A stretch of DNA of 64,000 bases, from positions 84,198-148,197 of the forward strand of contig NZ_QFOB01000012.1 of NCBI RefSeq assembly GCF_003248515.1. Direction: 5' to 3'. Positions 51,978 through 60,781 of the stretch are shown one piece after another. Below the pieces are notes generated by a model, which saw only the letters and a program-made list of their open reading frames with translations, had not been told where the DNA came from and did no database searches. The position numbers and the translations under genes were made by a program. The stretch is from Sphingomonas sp. (GTDB lineage: Bacteria > Pseudomonadota > Alphaproteobacteria > Sphingomonadales > Sphingomonadaceae). Position 1 is the first letter of the stretch. Every line of letters begins with the position of its first letter.

Positions 51978-53279
51978 TCAGTCCCTTTCCTTGATGTCAG
52001 GAGCGGCGCCGTGACCACCACGATCGCCCGACTGGAGCGCGTGGATGGCCATCTGGCGGTGATGACGGGCGGCTTGCGTCGACTGGAGTTGGCGCGCCCA
52101 GCCCGGCATGGCGTCTGTGCCGGCGCCGGATGCCTTGGTGGCGGATGCCAGGCCGGTATTACCCGCATCCCATGCCGCCTGCCGGCCACGCTCGGCGGCT
52201 GCGCGCAGGCCGAACGCATTGCCGACCTTCTGGCTGGCAGCGCCTTTGGCGGCGGTGGCGATGCCGCCAAGGCCGGCGCCGACCGAAGCGGAACCGGAAG
52301 CTTCTTGCCCAAGCTTATAGGCAGTAGACGCGGCCGATCCCATCGCCGTGCCGGCGCGAACGGCACTGAGACCGGCCCCGCCGATGCCCCGTGCGGCTGC
52401 GGCACCCGCACTACCCGCAAGCGCAAAACCGCCAGCGGCGAGCGCAGTCGTCGCTACCGCCGATCCCGCGCCGAGTTGCGGCGCACCGGCGACGAGGCCG
52501 GAGGCGATGCCGGGCCCGAAGATGCCAAGGCCGAACAGCGCGAGACTGGCGAGCACCAGGCTCATCGCCTGACCGATGTCGGGTTCCTGGCCCTGCAGGG
52601 CGGTGGTGAACTGCGTGAAATAGTTCGAGCCGATGCCGACGATGACCGCGAGCACCATGACCTTGATGCCGGACGAGACCACATTGCCCAGCACGCGCTC
52701 GGCGAGGAAGCTCGAGCGGTTCCAGAAGGCGAACGGCACGAGGATGAAGCCGGCCAGGCTGGTCAGCTTGAACTCGAGGATGGTGACGAACATCTGCACT
52801 GACAGGATGAAGAAGGCGAGGATGACGATCACCCAGGCGACCAGCAGCACGATGATGGTCAGGAAATTGTCGAAGAAGCCGGTGAAGGTGGTGAGCTGCG
52901 AGACCTGCTCGACCAGTGGCCAGGCCGCCGAGAAGCCGGTCCCTGCCAGACGGCCGGGTTTGAGCAGATCGTCCGCCGACAGCGTTCCGCCGCCTGCGGT
53001 CAGACCCGCCTGCGCGAAGGAGCGGAAGATGATGTCGGCGAGCGTCGAGAAGCTGTTCAGGATGAATGCGAACGCGCCGATATAGAGGACTTTCCGGATC
53101 AGGCGTCCGAGAACATTGTCTTCGCCGCCCAGCGCCCAGAACAAAGCGGCCAGCGTCACGTCGATCGCGATCAGCGTGCGCGACAGGAACGACACGTCGC
53201 CGCCGAGCAGGCCGAACCCGCTGTCGATATAGGCGATGAACGCCGCCATGAACTGGTCGATGATGTTGAGGTCCGTCAC
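51978..53279 (-). CDS. trbL: Conjugal transfer protein TrbL (VirB6-type)
   Basis: Polytopic inner-membrane protein of 433 residues, a channel component of the type IV secretion system. About six to seven hydrophobic segments occur in the first 300 residues (TLIAIDVTLAALFWALGG, IIVLLVAWVIVILAFFIL), followed by a long Ala/Gly-rich tail. GTG 53279 is chosen, giving TDLNIIDQFMAAFIAYIDSG as the usual N terminus. It overlaps nothing but trbF starts 4 bases after it. trbK, which normally sits between trbJ and trbL, is absent. Confidence 0.88.
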   Translation of the reverse strand: MTDLNIIDQFMAAFIAYIDSGFGLLGGDVSFLSRTLIAIDVTLAALFWALGGEDNVLGRLIRKVLYIGAFAFILNSFSTLADIIFRSFAQAGLTAGGGTLSADDLLKPGRLAGTGFSAAWPLVEQVSQLTTFTGFFDNFLTIIVLLVAWVIVILAFFILSVQMFVTILEFKLTSLAGFILVPFAFWNRSSFLAERVLGNVVSSGIKVMVLAVIVGIGSNYFTQFTTALQGQEPDIGQAMSLVLASLALFGLGIFGPGIASGLVAGAPQLGAGSAVATTALAAGGFALAGSAGAAAARGIGGAGLSAVRAGTAMGSAASTAYKLGQEASGSASVGAGLGGIATAAKGAASQKVGNAFGLRAAAERGRQAAWDAGNTGLASATKASGAGTDAMPGWARQLQSTQAARHHRQMAIHALQSGDRGGHGAAPDIKERD

Positions 53280-53311
53280 GGGCGATCGGCTTTCTGTGAT
53301 GAAGAGGGAAT

Positions 53312-53350
53312 GCCGCGGGGTGCGCCGGGGAGCTGGACGCACCCCGCGGC
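53312..53350. other. Perfect 13-bp hairpin in the trbJ-trbL gap
   Basis: GCCGCGGGGTGCG (53312-53324) pairs perfectly with CGCACCCCGCGGC (53338-53350) around a 13-base loop. It stands in the place of trbK. There is no T-run on the minus strand, so it looks like an mRNA processing or stability element, or a bidirectional structure, rather than a terminator. Confidence 0.7.
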
Positions 53351-53396
53351 GACGGCGACGGTGAGGCGAAGCCGCCGCCGTCCGATCCGGCGCTGC

Positions 53397-54140
53397 CTAT
53401 TGGGGGGAATAGGCGCTGCCGGAGCCGAGGAACTTCTTGGTTGCCGCCTGACCGTCAGCCTGCGACTGCGCGCGGCGCGCCTGCTCGATCGCTTCGGCGC
53501 GATATTGCGCAGCCATCAGGTTCTGGATCTGGAATTGCTGCTTGGCGGCGAGCGCGAGAAGCTGGTTGGTCGCCTGTTGCGCCTGAAGCGATCCTTCGGC
53601 ACCCTGGCTGCGGGCGACGATGCCCGACAGCGCTTGCGTATCGGCCTGCACGGTCTCGACCACCTGCGCCTGCACGGTCATTGCCTGCTGGAATGAGGCC
53701 TTCGCCGTGTCCATCCGCACACGGGCGTTCTGGACCTGCTGGTTCATCGTCAGTGCCTGGCCGAAGCTGTCGGGGAAGAGCTGGCGGAACTGCTGGTCGA
53801 GATTGGCGACCTTGAACTGGATACCCTGCGCCTGGCCCATCAGTTGGTCGATTTGGCTGATGGTCTGCTGGAGCGCTTGCAATTCGGGGAAGCTGATGCT
53901 CGTCAGGTTCTTCGCCTGATTGATTAGGCCCTGCGCCTCGTTCTGGAGCGACTTGATCTGATTGTTGATCTGCTGGAGCGTCCGGGCGGCGGTCAGGAGA
54001 TTCTGGCTGTAGTTTGACGGATCGAACACGGTCCATTGCGCCTGTGCCGGCGTGCTGGTGCCGACCGCCATCATGAGCGCGCCGCCGGCGCCAACAGCGA
54101 GCGCGGATGCGATGAGATATTTGCGTGAGAAGATACCCAC
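53397..54140 (-). CDS. trbJ: Conjugal transfer protein TrbJ (VirB5-type)
   Basis: Exported protein of 247 residues, VirB5-like, thought to sit at the pilus tip and help attachment. A signal peptide is present (IASALAVGAGGALMMAVG, cleavage near AQA), followed by coiled-coil-rich sequence (NSL-type QINNQIKSLQNEAQGLINQAKN). GTG 54140 overlaps the trbE stop (TAGTG), and GAAGGAG stands upstream, so translation is coupled to trbE. Confidence 0.9.
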   Translation of the reverse strand: MGIFSRKYLIASALAVGAGGALMMAVGTSTPAQAQWTVFDPSNYSQNLLTAARTLQQINNQIKSLQNEAQGLINQAKNLTSISFPELQALQQTISQIDQLMGQAQGIQFKVANLDQQFRQLFPDSFGQALTMNQQVQNARVRMDTAKASFQQAMTVQAQVVETVQADTQALSGIVARSQGAEGSLQAQQATNQLLALAAKQQFQIQNLMAAQYRAEAIEQARRAQSQADGQAATKKFLGSGSAYSPQ

Positions 54141-56596
54141 TATAGGACTCCTTCTTCGGGGGCTTGGGGAGCGGGAAAATCGGCGATGAGGTCGGCGGCC
54201 CAATCGGGGCCGGCGCGGGCTAGGAAGCGGGCCGCGAATGCGTTCGGCCCGAACTGGCCCAGCAGACGGTCGATCCGTTCCTGGATCACGGGCGAGGAGG
54301 CGCCGCACAGCGCTAGGGCGATCGGACCGAGGCCCAGTTCGAACAGCCGGTTGCCGCGCGCCGATTGCAGATAATAATGCCGCTTCGGCGTCGCGCGGGC
54401 GATCAGTTCGATCTGCCGTTCGTTGAGGCCGAACCGTTCATAGGCCTGACGGCTCTGCGGCTCGATCGCACGATCATTGGGCAGCAATATGCGTTGCGGG
54501 CAGCTTTCGATGATCGCGGGCGCGATACTGCTCTCGGTGATGTCCGCCAGTGACTGAGTCGCGAACAAGACCGCGACATTCTTCTTGCGCAGCGTCTTGA
54601 GCCATTCGCGGATACGCGCGGCGAACAGCGGATCGTCGAACAGGCTCCAGGCCTCGTCGAGGATCAGCAGGGTCGGCCGCCCGTCGAACCGTTGCTCGAT
54701 GCGGTGGAACAGATAGGTGAGCACGGGCGCGACCACGCCCTTGCGCAGCATCAGCGCTTCGGTCTCGAAACATTGCACATCGGCGAAGGCGAGATGCTCG
54801 TCTGCCGCGTCGAGCAGCCCGCCATAGGCGCCCTCCAGCGTGTAGGGGGCAAGCGCGGCGCGCAACGCATTGGACTGGAGCAGCAGGCTCAGGCCCGTCA
54901 GAGTCCGCTCCTCGCGCGGGGTGGTAGCCAGATTGCAGAGCGCCGACCAGATGCGGTCCTTAATGTCCGGGGTCAGCGCGACCTTCTCATGGGCAAGCAG
55001 CGCGCCGATCCAGTCGGCCGCCCAACTCCGCTCGGCTTCGTCGTCGATATAGCGCAAGGGCTGGAAGGCGAGCCCACTGCCATCGCCATGTTCGGGCTGC
55101 GGTCCCAGACTATGATGGCTGCCGCCCATCGCCAGCACGGACGCACGCGCGGAGAAGCCCATGTCGAAGATGACGATGCGCGATCCCGGATAACGGCGAT
55201 ACTGCATGGCGATCAGCGAGAGCAGCACCGACTTGCCCGCGCCGGTCGGCCCCACCACCATCATATGGCCGACATCGCCGACATGAGTGGAGAGCCGGAA
55301 CGGGGTCGAGCCGGTGGTCTGCGCGACCAGCAACGGCGGACCATCAAGGTGGATATTGCCCGCCGGACCCGCCCAGACCGATGACAGCGGCATCAGATGC
55401 GCGAGGTTCAGCGTATGGACGATCGGCTGGCGGACATTGGCATAGGTCTGGCCGGGCAGCGACGACAGCCAGGCCTCGACCGCGTTCACACCTTCGCGGA
55501 TCGTGGTGAAGCCGAGGCCGTTGACGATGCGCTCCACCGCGCGGACCCTGTCCTCGACGCGGGCGCGATCGCTATCCGATACCGTGATCGTCGCGGTCAG
55601 ATAGCCGAACGCGACATGATCGCCGCCCAGCGCCTGCAACGCCATATCGGCATCGGCGACCTTGTTGTCGGCGTCCAAATCCAGCAATTGCGCGGGGCTA
55701 TTGTACATCACTTCGCGCAACAGCGCGGTGATCGACTTCCTCTTGTTGAACCATTGGCGGCGCAGCTTCGTCAGCACCTTGGTCGCATCGGCCTTGTCGA
55801 GGCTGATGAAGCGGGTGACCCAGCGATACGGAAAATCCGCTTCGTTGAGCGCGTCGAGGATGCCGGGCCGGCTCATGGTCGGAAAGCCGGTGACGGTGAG
55901 CGTGCGGATGTGCCGGTCACCCAACATCGGCTCCAGTCCGCCGGTCAGCGGAGTGTCGGCGAGCAGCCCGTCGAGATACATCGGCATATCGGGCACCGCG
56001 ACGGCATGGCGGCGCTGCGATATGGTGCCGTGGAGATAGGTCAGCGTCTCGGCCGACGAGAGCGCCCGCATCTCGGGCATGAACGCGCCGAACAAGTCGA
56101 GTGCGCGAATGGTCTCCGCGATGAACGACGCCAGCGCGCCGCGCCAGTCGCGGCCCTTCTCGCTGTCCGGCCGTTCGACCAGCGAGCGGCCGGCGCTGTC
56201 GGCGCCGTCGGCGGGCGGCAGCCAGACCAGGGTCAGATAATAAAGGCTTTCATAATGCTGGCCCTCGGCCTCGAACCCGGCGCGGCGTTCTTCGTCGACC
56301 AGCCAGGAGGCGGGATCGCGGAATACGCTGTCGGGATAGCCGAGCGCCTCGCGGCGCTCGGCCTCGAAGAACAAGGCCCAGCCGGTGCCGAAGCGCTTGA
56401 GGACATTGTTCGCTCGCGCGCAGGCGGAGACCAACTCGGCCTCGGTCGCGCTCTCCAGATCGGGACCGCGGAACGCCAGCGTCCTCTGGAAGCTGCCGTC
56501 CTTGTTCAAGATCACCCCATCGGCGACCAGCGCCGCCCAGGGCAAATGATCGGCAAGGCGGTCGGCGCGGGGGCGATATTCTCGCAGGTTCAGCAT
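54140..56596 (-). CDS. trbE: Conjugal transfer ATPase TrbE (VirB4-type)
   Basis: Main ATPase of the type IV secretion system, 818 residues. Walker A VVGPTGAGKSVLL and Walker B LLILDEAWSLFDDP, plus the family pattern VLFATQSLADITES. It powers pilus assembly and substrate transport at the inner membrane. ATG 56596 gives the usual start MLNLREYRPRADRLADHLPW, and the gene overlaps trbD by seven bases. Confidence 0.94.
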   Translation of the reverse strand: MLNLREYRPRADRLADHLPWAALVADGVILNKDGSFQRTLAFRGPDLESATEAELVSACARANNVLKRFGTGWALFFEAERREALGYPDSVFRDPASWLVDEERRAGFEAEGQHYESLYYLTLVWLPPADGADSAGRSLVERPDSEKGRDWRGALASFIAETIRALDLFGAFMPEMRALSSAETLTYLHGTISQRRHAVAVPDMPMYLDGLLADTPLTGGLEPMLGDRHIRTLTVTGFPTMSRPGILDALNEADFPYRWVTRFISLDKADATKVLTKLRRQWFNKRKSITALLREVMYNSPAQLLDLDADNKVADADMALQALGGDHVAFGYLTATITVSDSDRARVEDRVRAVERIVNGLGFTTIREGVNAVEAWLSSLPGQTYANVRQPIVHTLNLAHLMPLSSVWAGPAGNIHLDGPPLLVAQTTGSTPFRLSTHVGDVGHMMVVGPTGAGKSVLLSLIAMQYRRYPGSRIVIFDMGFSARASVLAMGGSHHSLGPQPEHGDGSGLAFQPLRYIDDEAERSWAADWIGALLAHEKVALTPDIKDRIWSALCNLATTPREERTLTGLSLLLQSNALRAALAPYTLEGAYGGLLDAADEHLAFADVQCFETEALMLRKGVVAPVLTYLFHRIEQRFDGRPTLLILDEAWSLFDDPLFAARIREWLKTLRKKNVAVLFATQSLADITESSIAPAIIESCPQRILLPNDRAIEPQSRQAYERFGLNERQIELIARATPKRHYYLQSARGNRLFELGLGPIALALCGASSPVIQERIDRLLGQFGPNAFAARFLARAGPDWAADLIADFPAPQAPEEGVL

Positions 56597-56886
56597 GACA
56601 GATGGCTCCGCTGGCGAAGATGGCGAATGAGGACGGGCGCGAAGTCGGGGTCGCGGCGGGCGGCGAACACGGCGAGGCTGTGTCCGGCCGCCCAGAGCAC
56701 CAGCCCCGCCACCCATTGCTGGAGACCTAGGCCGATCGCGGCGGCGAGCGTGCCGTTGACGATGGCGATCGTCCGCGGCGCGCCGCCGAGCAGGATCGGC
56801 GATCCGAGCGCGCCGTGGACCGGCGCCTCGAATCCTTCGATGTGGGCGCCGGCGATATGCGGCGAGGCTGGTGCGGCGGTGCTCAC
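56590..56886 (-). CDS. trbD: Conjugal transfer protein TrbD (VirB3-type)
   Basis: Small inner-membrane protein of 98 residues with a hydrophobic stretch (AIVNGTLAAAIGLGLQQWVA) and the VirB3-like GALGSPILLGGAPRT. GTG 56886 is chosen because it overlaps the trbC stop (GTGA), the usual arrangement here. A much longer upstream reading of the frame is antisense-like or shadows trbC. It sits between trbC and trbE, as in other Trb clusters. Confidence 0.85.
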   Translation of the reverse strand: MSTAAPASPHIAGAHIEGFEAPVHGALGSPILLGGAPRTIAIVNGTLAAAIGLGLQQWVAGLVLWAAGHSLAVFAARRDPDFAPVLIRHLRQRSHLSC

Positions 56887-57224
56887 GCGATCAGCGCTCC
56901 ACCGCCGAAGCTGAAGAAGCTGAGGAAGAACGAACTGGCCGCGAACGCGATCGACAGGCCGAACACGATCTGGATCAGCCGCCGGAACCCGCCCGCCGTC
57001 TCTCCGAACGCCAGCGTCAGGCCGGTGACGATGATGATGATCACCGCGACGATCTTGGCGACCGGACCCTGCACCGATTCCAGGATCTGCTGGAGCGGTT
57101 CTTCCCACGGCATGCCGGTGCCGGACGCAAAGGCGCTGCTGGTGATGGACAGGGTGAGCCCAATCGCCGCGCCGATGAGGAAGGTGGAACGGCGATCGGG
57201 AATCTTCAGGGCAGATGCACGCAT
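56883..57224 (-). CDS. trbC: Conjugal pilin TrbC (VirB2-type)
   Basis: Pilus subunit precursor of 113 residues. A long leader (SAFASG cleavage region) precedes the mature part with two hydrophobic helices (VAVIIIIVTGLTLAFG and IVFGLSIAFAASSFFLSF), the pilin form of VirB2/TrbC. The start overlaps the end of trbB by 19 bases. Confidence 0.92.
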   Translation of the reverse strand: MRASALKIPDRRSTFLIGAAIGLTLSITSSAFASGTGMPWEEPLQQILESVQGPVAKIVAVIIIIVTGLTLAFGETAGGFRRLIQIVFGLSIAFAASSFFLSFFSFGGGALIA

Positions 57225-58210
57225 GGGTCTTCTCCTTGGGGTTGGAAGGCTGGGGTGATGTCGATGAGGGCGTAGGCGCCATCGGGATCGAGCCCGGCGA
57301 CGCGGGCGATCGTCTCGATCCGGCGGGCAAGGCCGCGCCCGGCGATGAACACGATCATGTCGATCGCCTCGGCGATCAGCCGGCGCGGCACAGTGACCAC
57401 CGCTTCCTGTACGAGCTGCTCGATCCGATAGAGCGCGGACACTGCGCTGTTGGCGTGGACGGTGGCGATGCCGCCGGGATGGCCGGTGTTCCAGGCCTTG
57501 AGCATGTCGAGCGCTTCGGGACCGCGCACCTCGCCGACGATGATGCGATCAGGGCGCAGGCGCAGCGTCGAGCGGACCAGATCGGCCATGGTCACGCTGC
57601 CGGCACGCGTGCGCAGCGCCACCACATCGGGCGCGGCGCATTGCAGCTCGCGTGTGTCCTCGATCAGGATCACGCGCTCGTCGAGGTGCGCCATCTCGGC
57701 GAGCAGTGCGTTGGCGAGCGTGGTCTTGCCCGACGACGTGCCGCCGACCACGAGGATGTTTCGGCGGTCAACAACGGCGCGGGACAGCAGGCGCGCGGCC
57801 TCGGCAGACATGATCCCGTCCGCCACATAGTCGAGCAGCCTGTGGATGCGCGACGCGGGCTTGCGGATCGAGAAGCAGGGCGCGAACGCAACCGGCGGCA
57901 ACAGCCCCTCGAACCGTTCGCCAGCCCCGTCGCCATGGGGCGGCAGTTCGGCCGAGACGATGGGCCGGTCGGCATGAACCTCGCCGCGGGCATGGGCAGC
58001 GACCAGACGGATGATGCGCTCGACCTGATCGGCATCGATGCGGACATCGGTATCGACGCGACCTTCGCCCAATCTGTCGATGCGCAGCGCGCCGTCAGGG
58101 TTGACCATGATCTCGACGACTTGGCTGTCGCGCAGGGCGGAGGCGATATCAGCTCCGAGCGCCGTGATCAGCATGCGACGACGGCGCTCGACAGAGGGGT
58201 CGGCGCTCAC
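57206..58210 (-). CDS. trbB: Conjugal transfer ATPase TrbB (VirB11-type)
   Basis: Hexameric cytoplasmic ATPase of 334 residues that drives type IV secretion. Walker A VVGGTSSGKTTLANAL, Walker B region RIIVGEVRGPEALD, and the His box TGHPGGIATVHANSA are present, typical of VirB11/GspE. ATG 58210 overlaps the stop of the upstream copG-like gene (ATGA). It opens the trb gene run on the minus strand. Confidence 0.95.
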   Translation of the reverse strand: MSADPSVERRRRMLITALGADIASALRDSQVVEIMVNPDGALRIDRLGEGRVDTDVRIDADQVERIIRLVAAHARGEVHADRPIVSAELPPHGDGAGERFEGLLPPVAFAPCFSIRKPASRIHRLLDYVADGIMSAEAARLLSRAVVDRRNILVVGGTSSGKTTLANALLAEMAHLDERVILIEDTRELQCAAPDVVALRTRAGSVTMADLVRSTLRLRPDRIIVGEVRGPEALDMLKAWNTGHPGGIATVHANSAVSALYRIEQLVQEAVVTVPRRLIAEAIDMIVFIAGRGLARRIETIARVAGLDPDGAYALIDITPAFQPQGEDPCVHLP

Positions 58211-58611
58211 AGGCGATCCCCATCGTCATCGCCGCCAAGCGTGCGTCGACCGCTTGCGAGCTGGCGGCTGACCTGCGTGATGAAGGCGGCGAAGCGCTCG
58301 CGGGCGATGGCGCGGCCGGCATGGTCGGTCTCGGCCAGCGGCGCGTGGATCGCCAGTTCGTAGCGGACAAACAGCGCCAGCGTCTCGATGAGGACATGCG
58401 TGTTGCGCTCGATCCGCGCCAGCGCCCCGGTCAGCCGGTCCAGCCTTTGCCCGAAACGGTCATCCAGCTCGTTGGAGCCGCGACGGTTGAGCCACGCTTC
58501 GACCGCATCGGCGAGAATCGCGGACTTGGACGCGCCGGGCCTTGCGGCCAGCGCATCGAGCCGGGCGCTCAACGGTTCGTTGAGCATGAACTGGTGGCGG
58601 ATGCGAGCCAT
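58207..58611 (-). CDS. CopG-like ribbon-helix-helix protein
   Basis: Protein of 134 residues with an N-terminal ribbon-helix-helix (ARIRHQFMLNEPLSARLDAL, KSAILADAVEAWL), typical of the CopG-type gene between traG and trbB in alphaproteobacterial transfer regions. It may regulate the tra/trb transcript. ATG 58611 is two bases after the traG stop region; the stop overlaps trbB. Confidence 0.85.
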   Translation of the reverse strand: MARIRHQFMLNEPLSARLDALAARPGASKSAILADAVEAWLNRRGSNELDDRFGQRLDRLTGALARIERNTHVLIETLALFVRYELAIHAPLAETDHAGRAIARERFAAFITQVSRQLASGRRTLGGDDDGDRL

Positions 58612-58612
58612 G

Positions 58613-60643
58613 TCAGAAGCCCGGCAGCATGTCGTCGGCGCGGCTCGCACCTGCGTCGATGCCGAAGGTGGTCCGCGCGATGCCGGCGGCACGCGCCTGG
58701 TCCATCATTCGCGCATCGGCGGATGCATCGGCATCCTCCTCGCCGAGGCCGAGCGGATCGACCGGCGTCATCTCATCGGCATGGCTCGGCTGTTCTTCGG
58801 GGAGCCCGGGATGGCGCTCCTGCTGCAAGCCGCCGTCTTCGCTTTCACCTTCGGGAGAGATAGCCGCCGCCAGACGCATGTCAGGCGTACGGGACAGGGC
58901 GCCCCAGTCATCGGCGCGGGGTATCGGATGATCGGTGTAGTCGCCGTCAGCAAGTACGGGCGGCGGAATCACGCGCCCCCGGAAATTGCGATCCTCGTAA
59001 TAGCGCAGCTTTTTCGCGCGAATGGGCGGCGTGCCCGATACCAGCACGAGTTCGTCGTCGGCTGGAAGCTGCATCACTTCGCCCGGCGTCAGGAGTTGGC
59101 GCGCGGTCTCCTGACGGCTGACCATGACATGGGCGAGCCAAGGCGCGAGCCGGTGGCCGGCATAGTTGCGCATCGCCCGCTGCTCGGTCGCCGTGCCGAG
59201 CGTATCGGACAGGCGCTTGGCGGTGCGTTCGTCATTGGTCGCGAAAGCCACGCGGACATGACAATTGTCGAGAATGCTGTTGTGCTCGCCATAGGCTTTC
59301 TCGATCTGGTTGAGGCTCTGAGCGATCAGGAAGGCGCGCACGCCGTAGCCGGCCATGAAGGCAAGGCTGGTCTCGAAGAAATCGAGCCGTCCCAGCGCCG
59401 GAAACTCGTCGAGCATCATCAGCAGCTTGTGGCGCCGGGTATCGCCGGTTGCGTGCAGATGCTCGGTCAGCCGGCGGCCGATCTGGTTGAGGATCAGGCG
59501 TACCAGCGGCTTGGTCCGGCTGATGTCGGACGGCGGGATGACCAGATAGAGTGAGACCGGCTGCTTGCCGTCGACCAGATCGGCGATCCGCCAGTCGCAA
59601 CGCGAGGTGACTTCGGCCACGGTGGGATCGCGGTAAAGGCCGAGGAACGACATGGCGGTCGACAGCACGCCTGAGCGTTCATTCTCGCTTTTGTTCAACA
59701 CTTCGCGCGCGGCTGACGCGATCACGGGGTGGACGACCGGCGCTTCCTCGCTACCCAGATGATTGGTGGTCATCATCCGCTTGAGCGTGGCGGTGAACGG
59801 GCGCTGCGGATCGGACAGGAAGGTCGCGACGCGGGCGAGCGTCTTCTCTTCCTCGGAATAGAGGACATGGAGGATCGCACCGACGAGCAGGGAATGAGAG
59901 GTTTTCTCCCAGTGGTTACGACGCTCGAGCGCCCCTTCGGGGTCGACCAAAACATCGGCGATATTCTGAACGTCGCGCACCTCATTGGCGCCGCGACGGA
60001 CCTCCAGCAGCGGATTGTAGCGCGCCGAGCGAGCATCGGTCGGGTTGAACAGGAGGGCATGGGAGAAATGCGCCCGCCAGCCGGCGGTGAGCTGCCAGTT
60101 CTCGCCCTTGATATCATGAATGACCGCGGAGCCGGTCCAGCTCAGCAGGGTCGGAACGACGAGTCCGACGCCCTTGCCCGAACGGGTCGGTGCGAACACC
60201 ATGACATGCTCCGGGCCGTCATGACGCAGATAATGGTCGTGCGACCGCCCAAGAAAGATGCCGGCTTCAATCGCCAGTCCGGCTTTGCGGATATCAGTCG
60301 CGGTCGCCCAGCGTGCCGATCCATAGGTGGTGATGTTCGTGCGCTGCCGCGCCCGCCACAGCGATCCGGCGATGGCAGCGCCGCATCCCACGAAACCGCT
60401 GGCGGCCGCAAACTCGCCGGCCCGGTCGAAGATTTGCGGCGCGTAGGCGTCGTAGTGATACCACCACAGGAAAATCGCCCATGGGCGGTAGACCGGGATA
60501 TCGCCGACGAGGAACCAGGGCGGCCCCAGTTCAGGCTGATAGGCAAGATGCGCCGCGGCCCATTGCGTCGCGAACCAGATGCCACCGATCACGATGGCGA
60601 ACACAATGGCGATCTGGCCGATCAGCAGCTTGGTGGGCGTCAT
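58613..60643 (-). CDS. traG: Type IV coupling protein TraG (VirD4-type)
   Basis: Coupling protein of 676 residues that hands the relaxase-DNA complex to the secretion channel. Two N-terminal membrane helices (about 7-27 and 80-95) precede the ATPase domain with Walker A VFAPTRSGKGVGLVVP and Walker B LLMMLDEFPALG. The order traG-copG-trbB is the common one. Its normal upstream neighbour, the relaxase, is absent from the window; instead a lasso isopeptidase-like gene lies 138 bases away. Confidence 0.93.
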   Translation of the reverse strand: MTPTKLLIGQIAIVFAIVIGGIWFATQWAAAHLAYQPELGPPWFLVGDIPVYRPWAIFLWWYHYDAYAPQIFDRAGEFAAASGFVGCGAAIAGSLWRARQRTNITTYGSARWATATDIRKAGLAIEAGIFLGRSHDHYLRHDGPEHVMVFAPTRSGKGVGLVVPTLLSWTGSAVIHDIKGENWQLTAGWRAHFSHALLFNPTDARSARYNPLLEVRRGANEVRDVQNIADVLVDPEGALERRNHWEKTSHSLLVGAILHVLYSEEEKTLARVATFLSDPQRPFTATLKRMMTTNHLGSEEAPVVHPVIASAAREVLNKSENERSGVLSTAMSFLGLYRDPTVAEVTSRCDWRIADLVDGKQPVSLYLVIPPSDISRTKPLVRLILNQIGRRLTEHLHATGDTRRHKLLMMLDEFPALGRLDFFETSLAFMAGYGVRAFLIAQSLNQIEKAYGEHNSILDNCHVRVAFATNDERTAKRLSDTLGTATEQRAMRNYAGHRLAPWLAHVMVSRQETARQLLTPGEVMQLPADDELVLVSGTPPIRAKKLRYYEDRNFRGRVIPPPVLADGDYTDHPIPRADDWGALSRTPDMRLAAAISPEGESEDGGLQQERHPGLPEEQPSHADEMTPVDPLGLGEEDADASADARMMDQARAAGIARTTFGIDAGASRADDMLPGF

Positions 60644-60669
60644 GCGGGCTCTCCACCCGCACGGTGAGA

Positions 60670-60712
60670 ATCACGGCGGGCCTTGCCCCGAGACTCGGCC
60701 CATCACCGTGAT
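60670..60712. other. Hairpin between the isopeptidase gene and traG
   Basis: ATCACGG (60670-60676) pairs with CCGTGAT (60706-60712), with further GGGCC/GGCCC pairing inside. It is the only structure in the 138-base gap 60644-60781, which has no gene. It could end the cargo transcript or lie near a transfer origin. Confidence 0.4.
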
Positions 60713-60781
60713 CCCGACAGTGCCGTTACTTCGCCAGAGAGCGCCACGTTCTGCCAAGTTTGCGATCGGGCTTAATCACCT

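Noticed and set aside
53280..53396. Possible small trbK lipoprotein gene
   Set aside because: No frame with a signal peptide and lipobox Cys on the minus strand; the space is filled by the hairpin.
60663..60674. GGTGAGAATCAC occurs here and near the left end of the element (about 47099-47110), suggesting a direct repeat at element ends
   Set aside because: A 12-base match is expected by chance many times in 64 kb, it is internally palindromic, and the true attachment repeat should be the tRNA 3' end.
60644..60781. Searched for a lasso precursor or a relaxase fragment in this gap
   Set aside because: No short frame with a Thr-Gly core or relaxase motif on either strand; only a hairpin.
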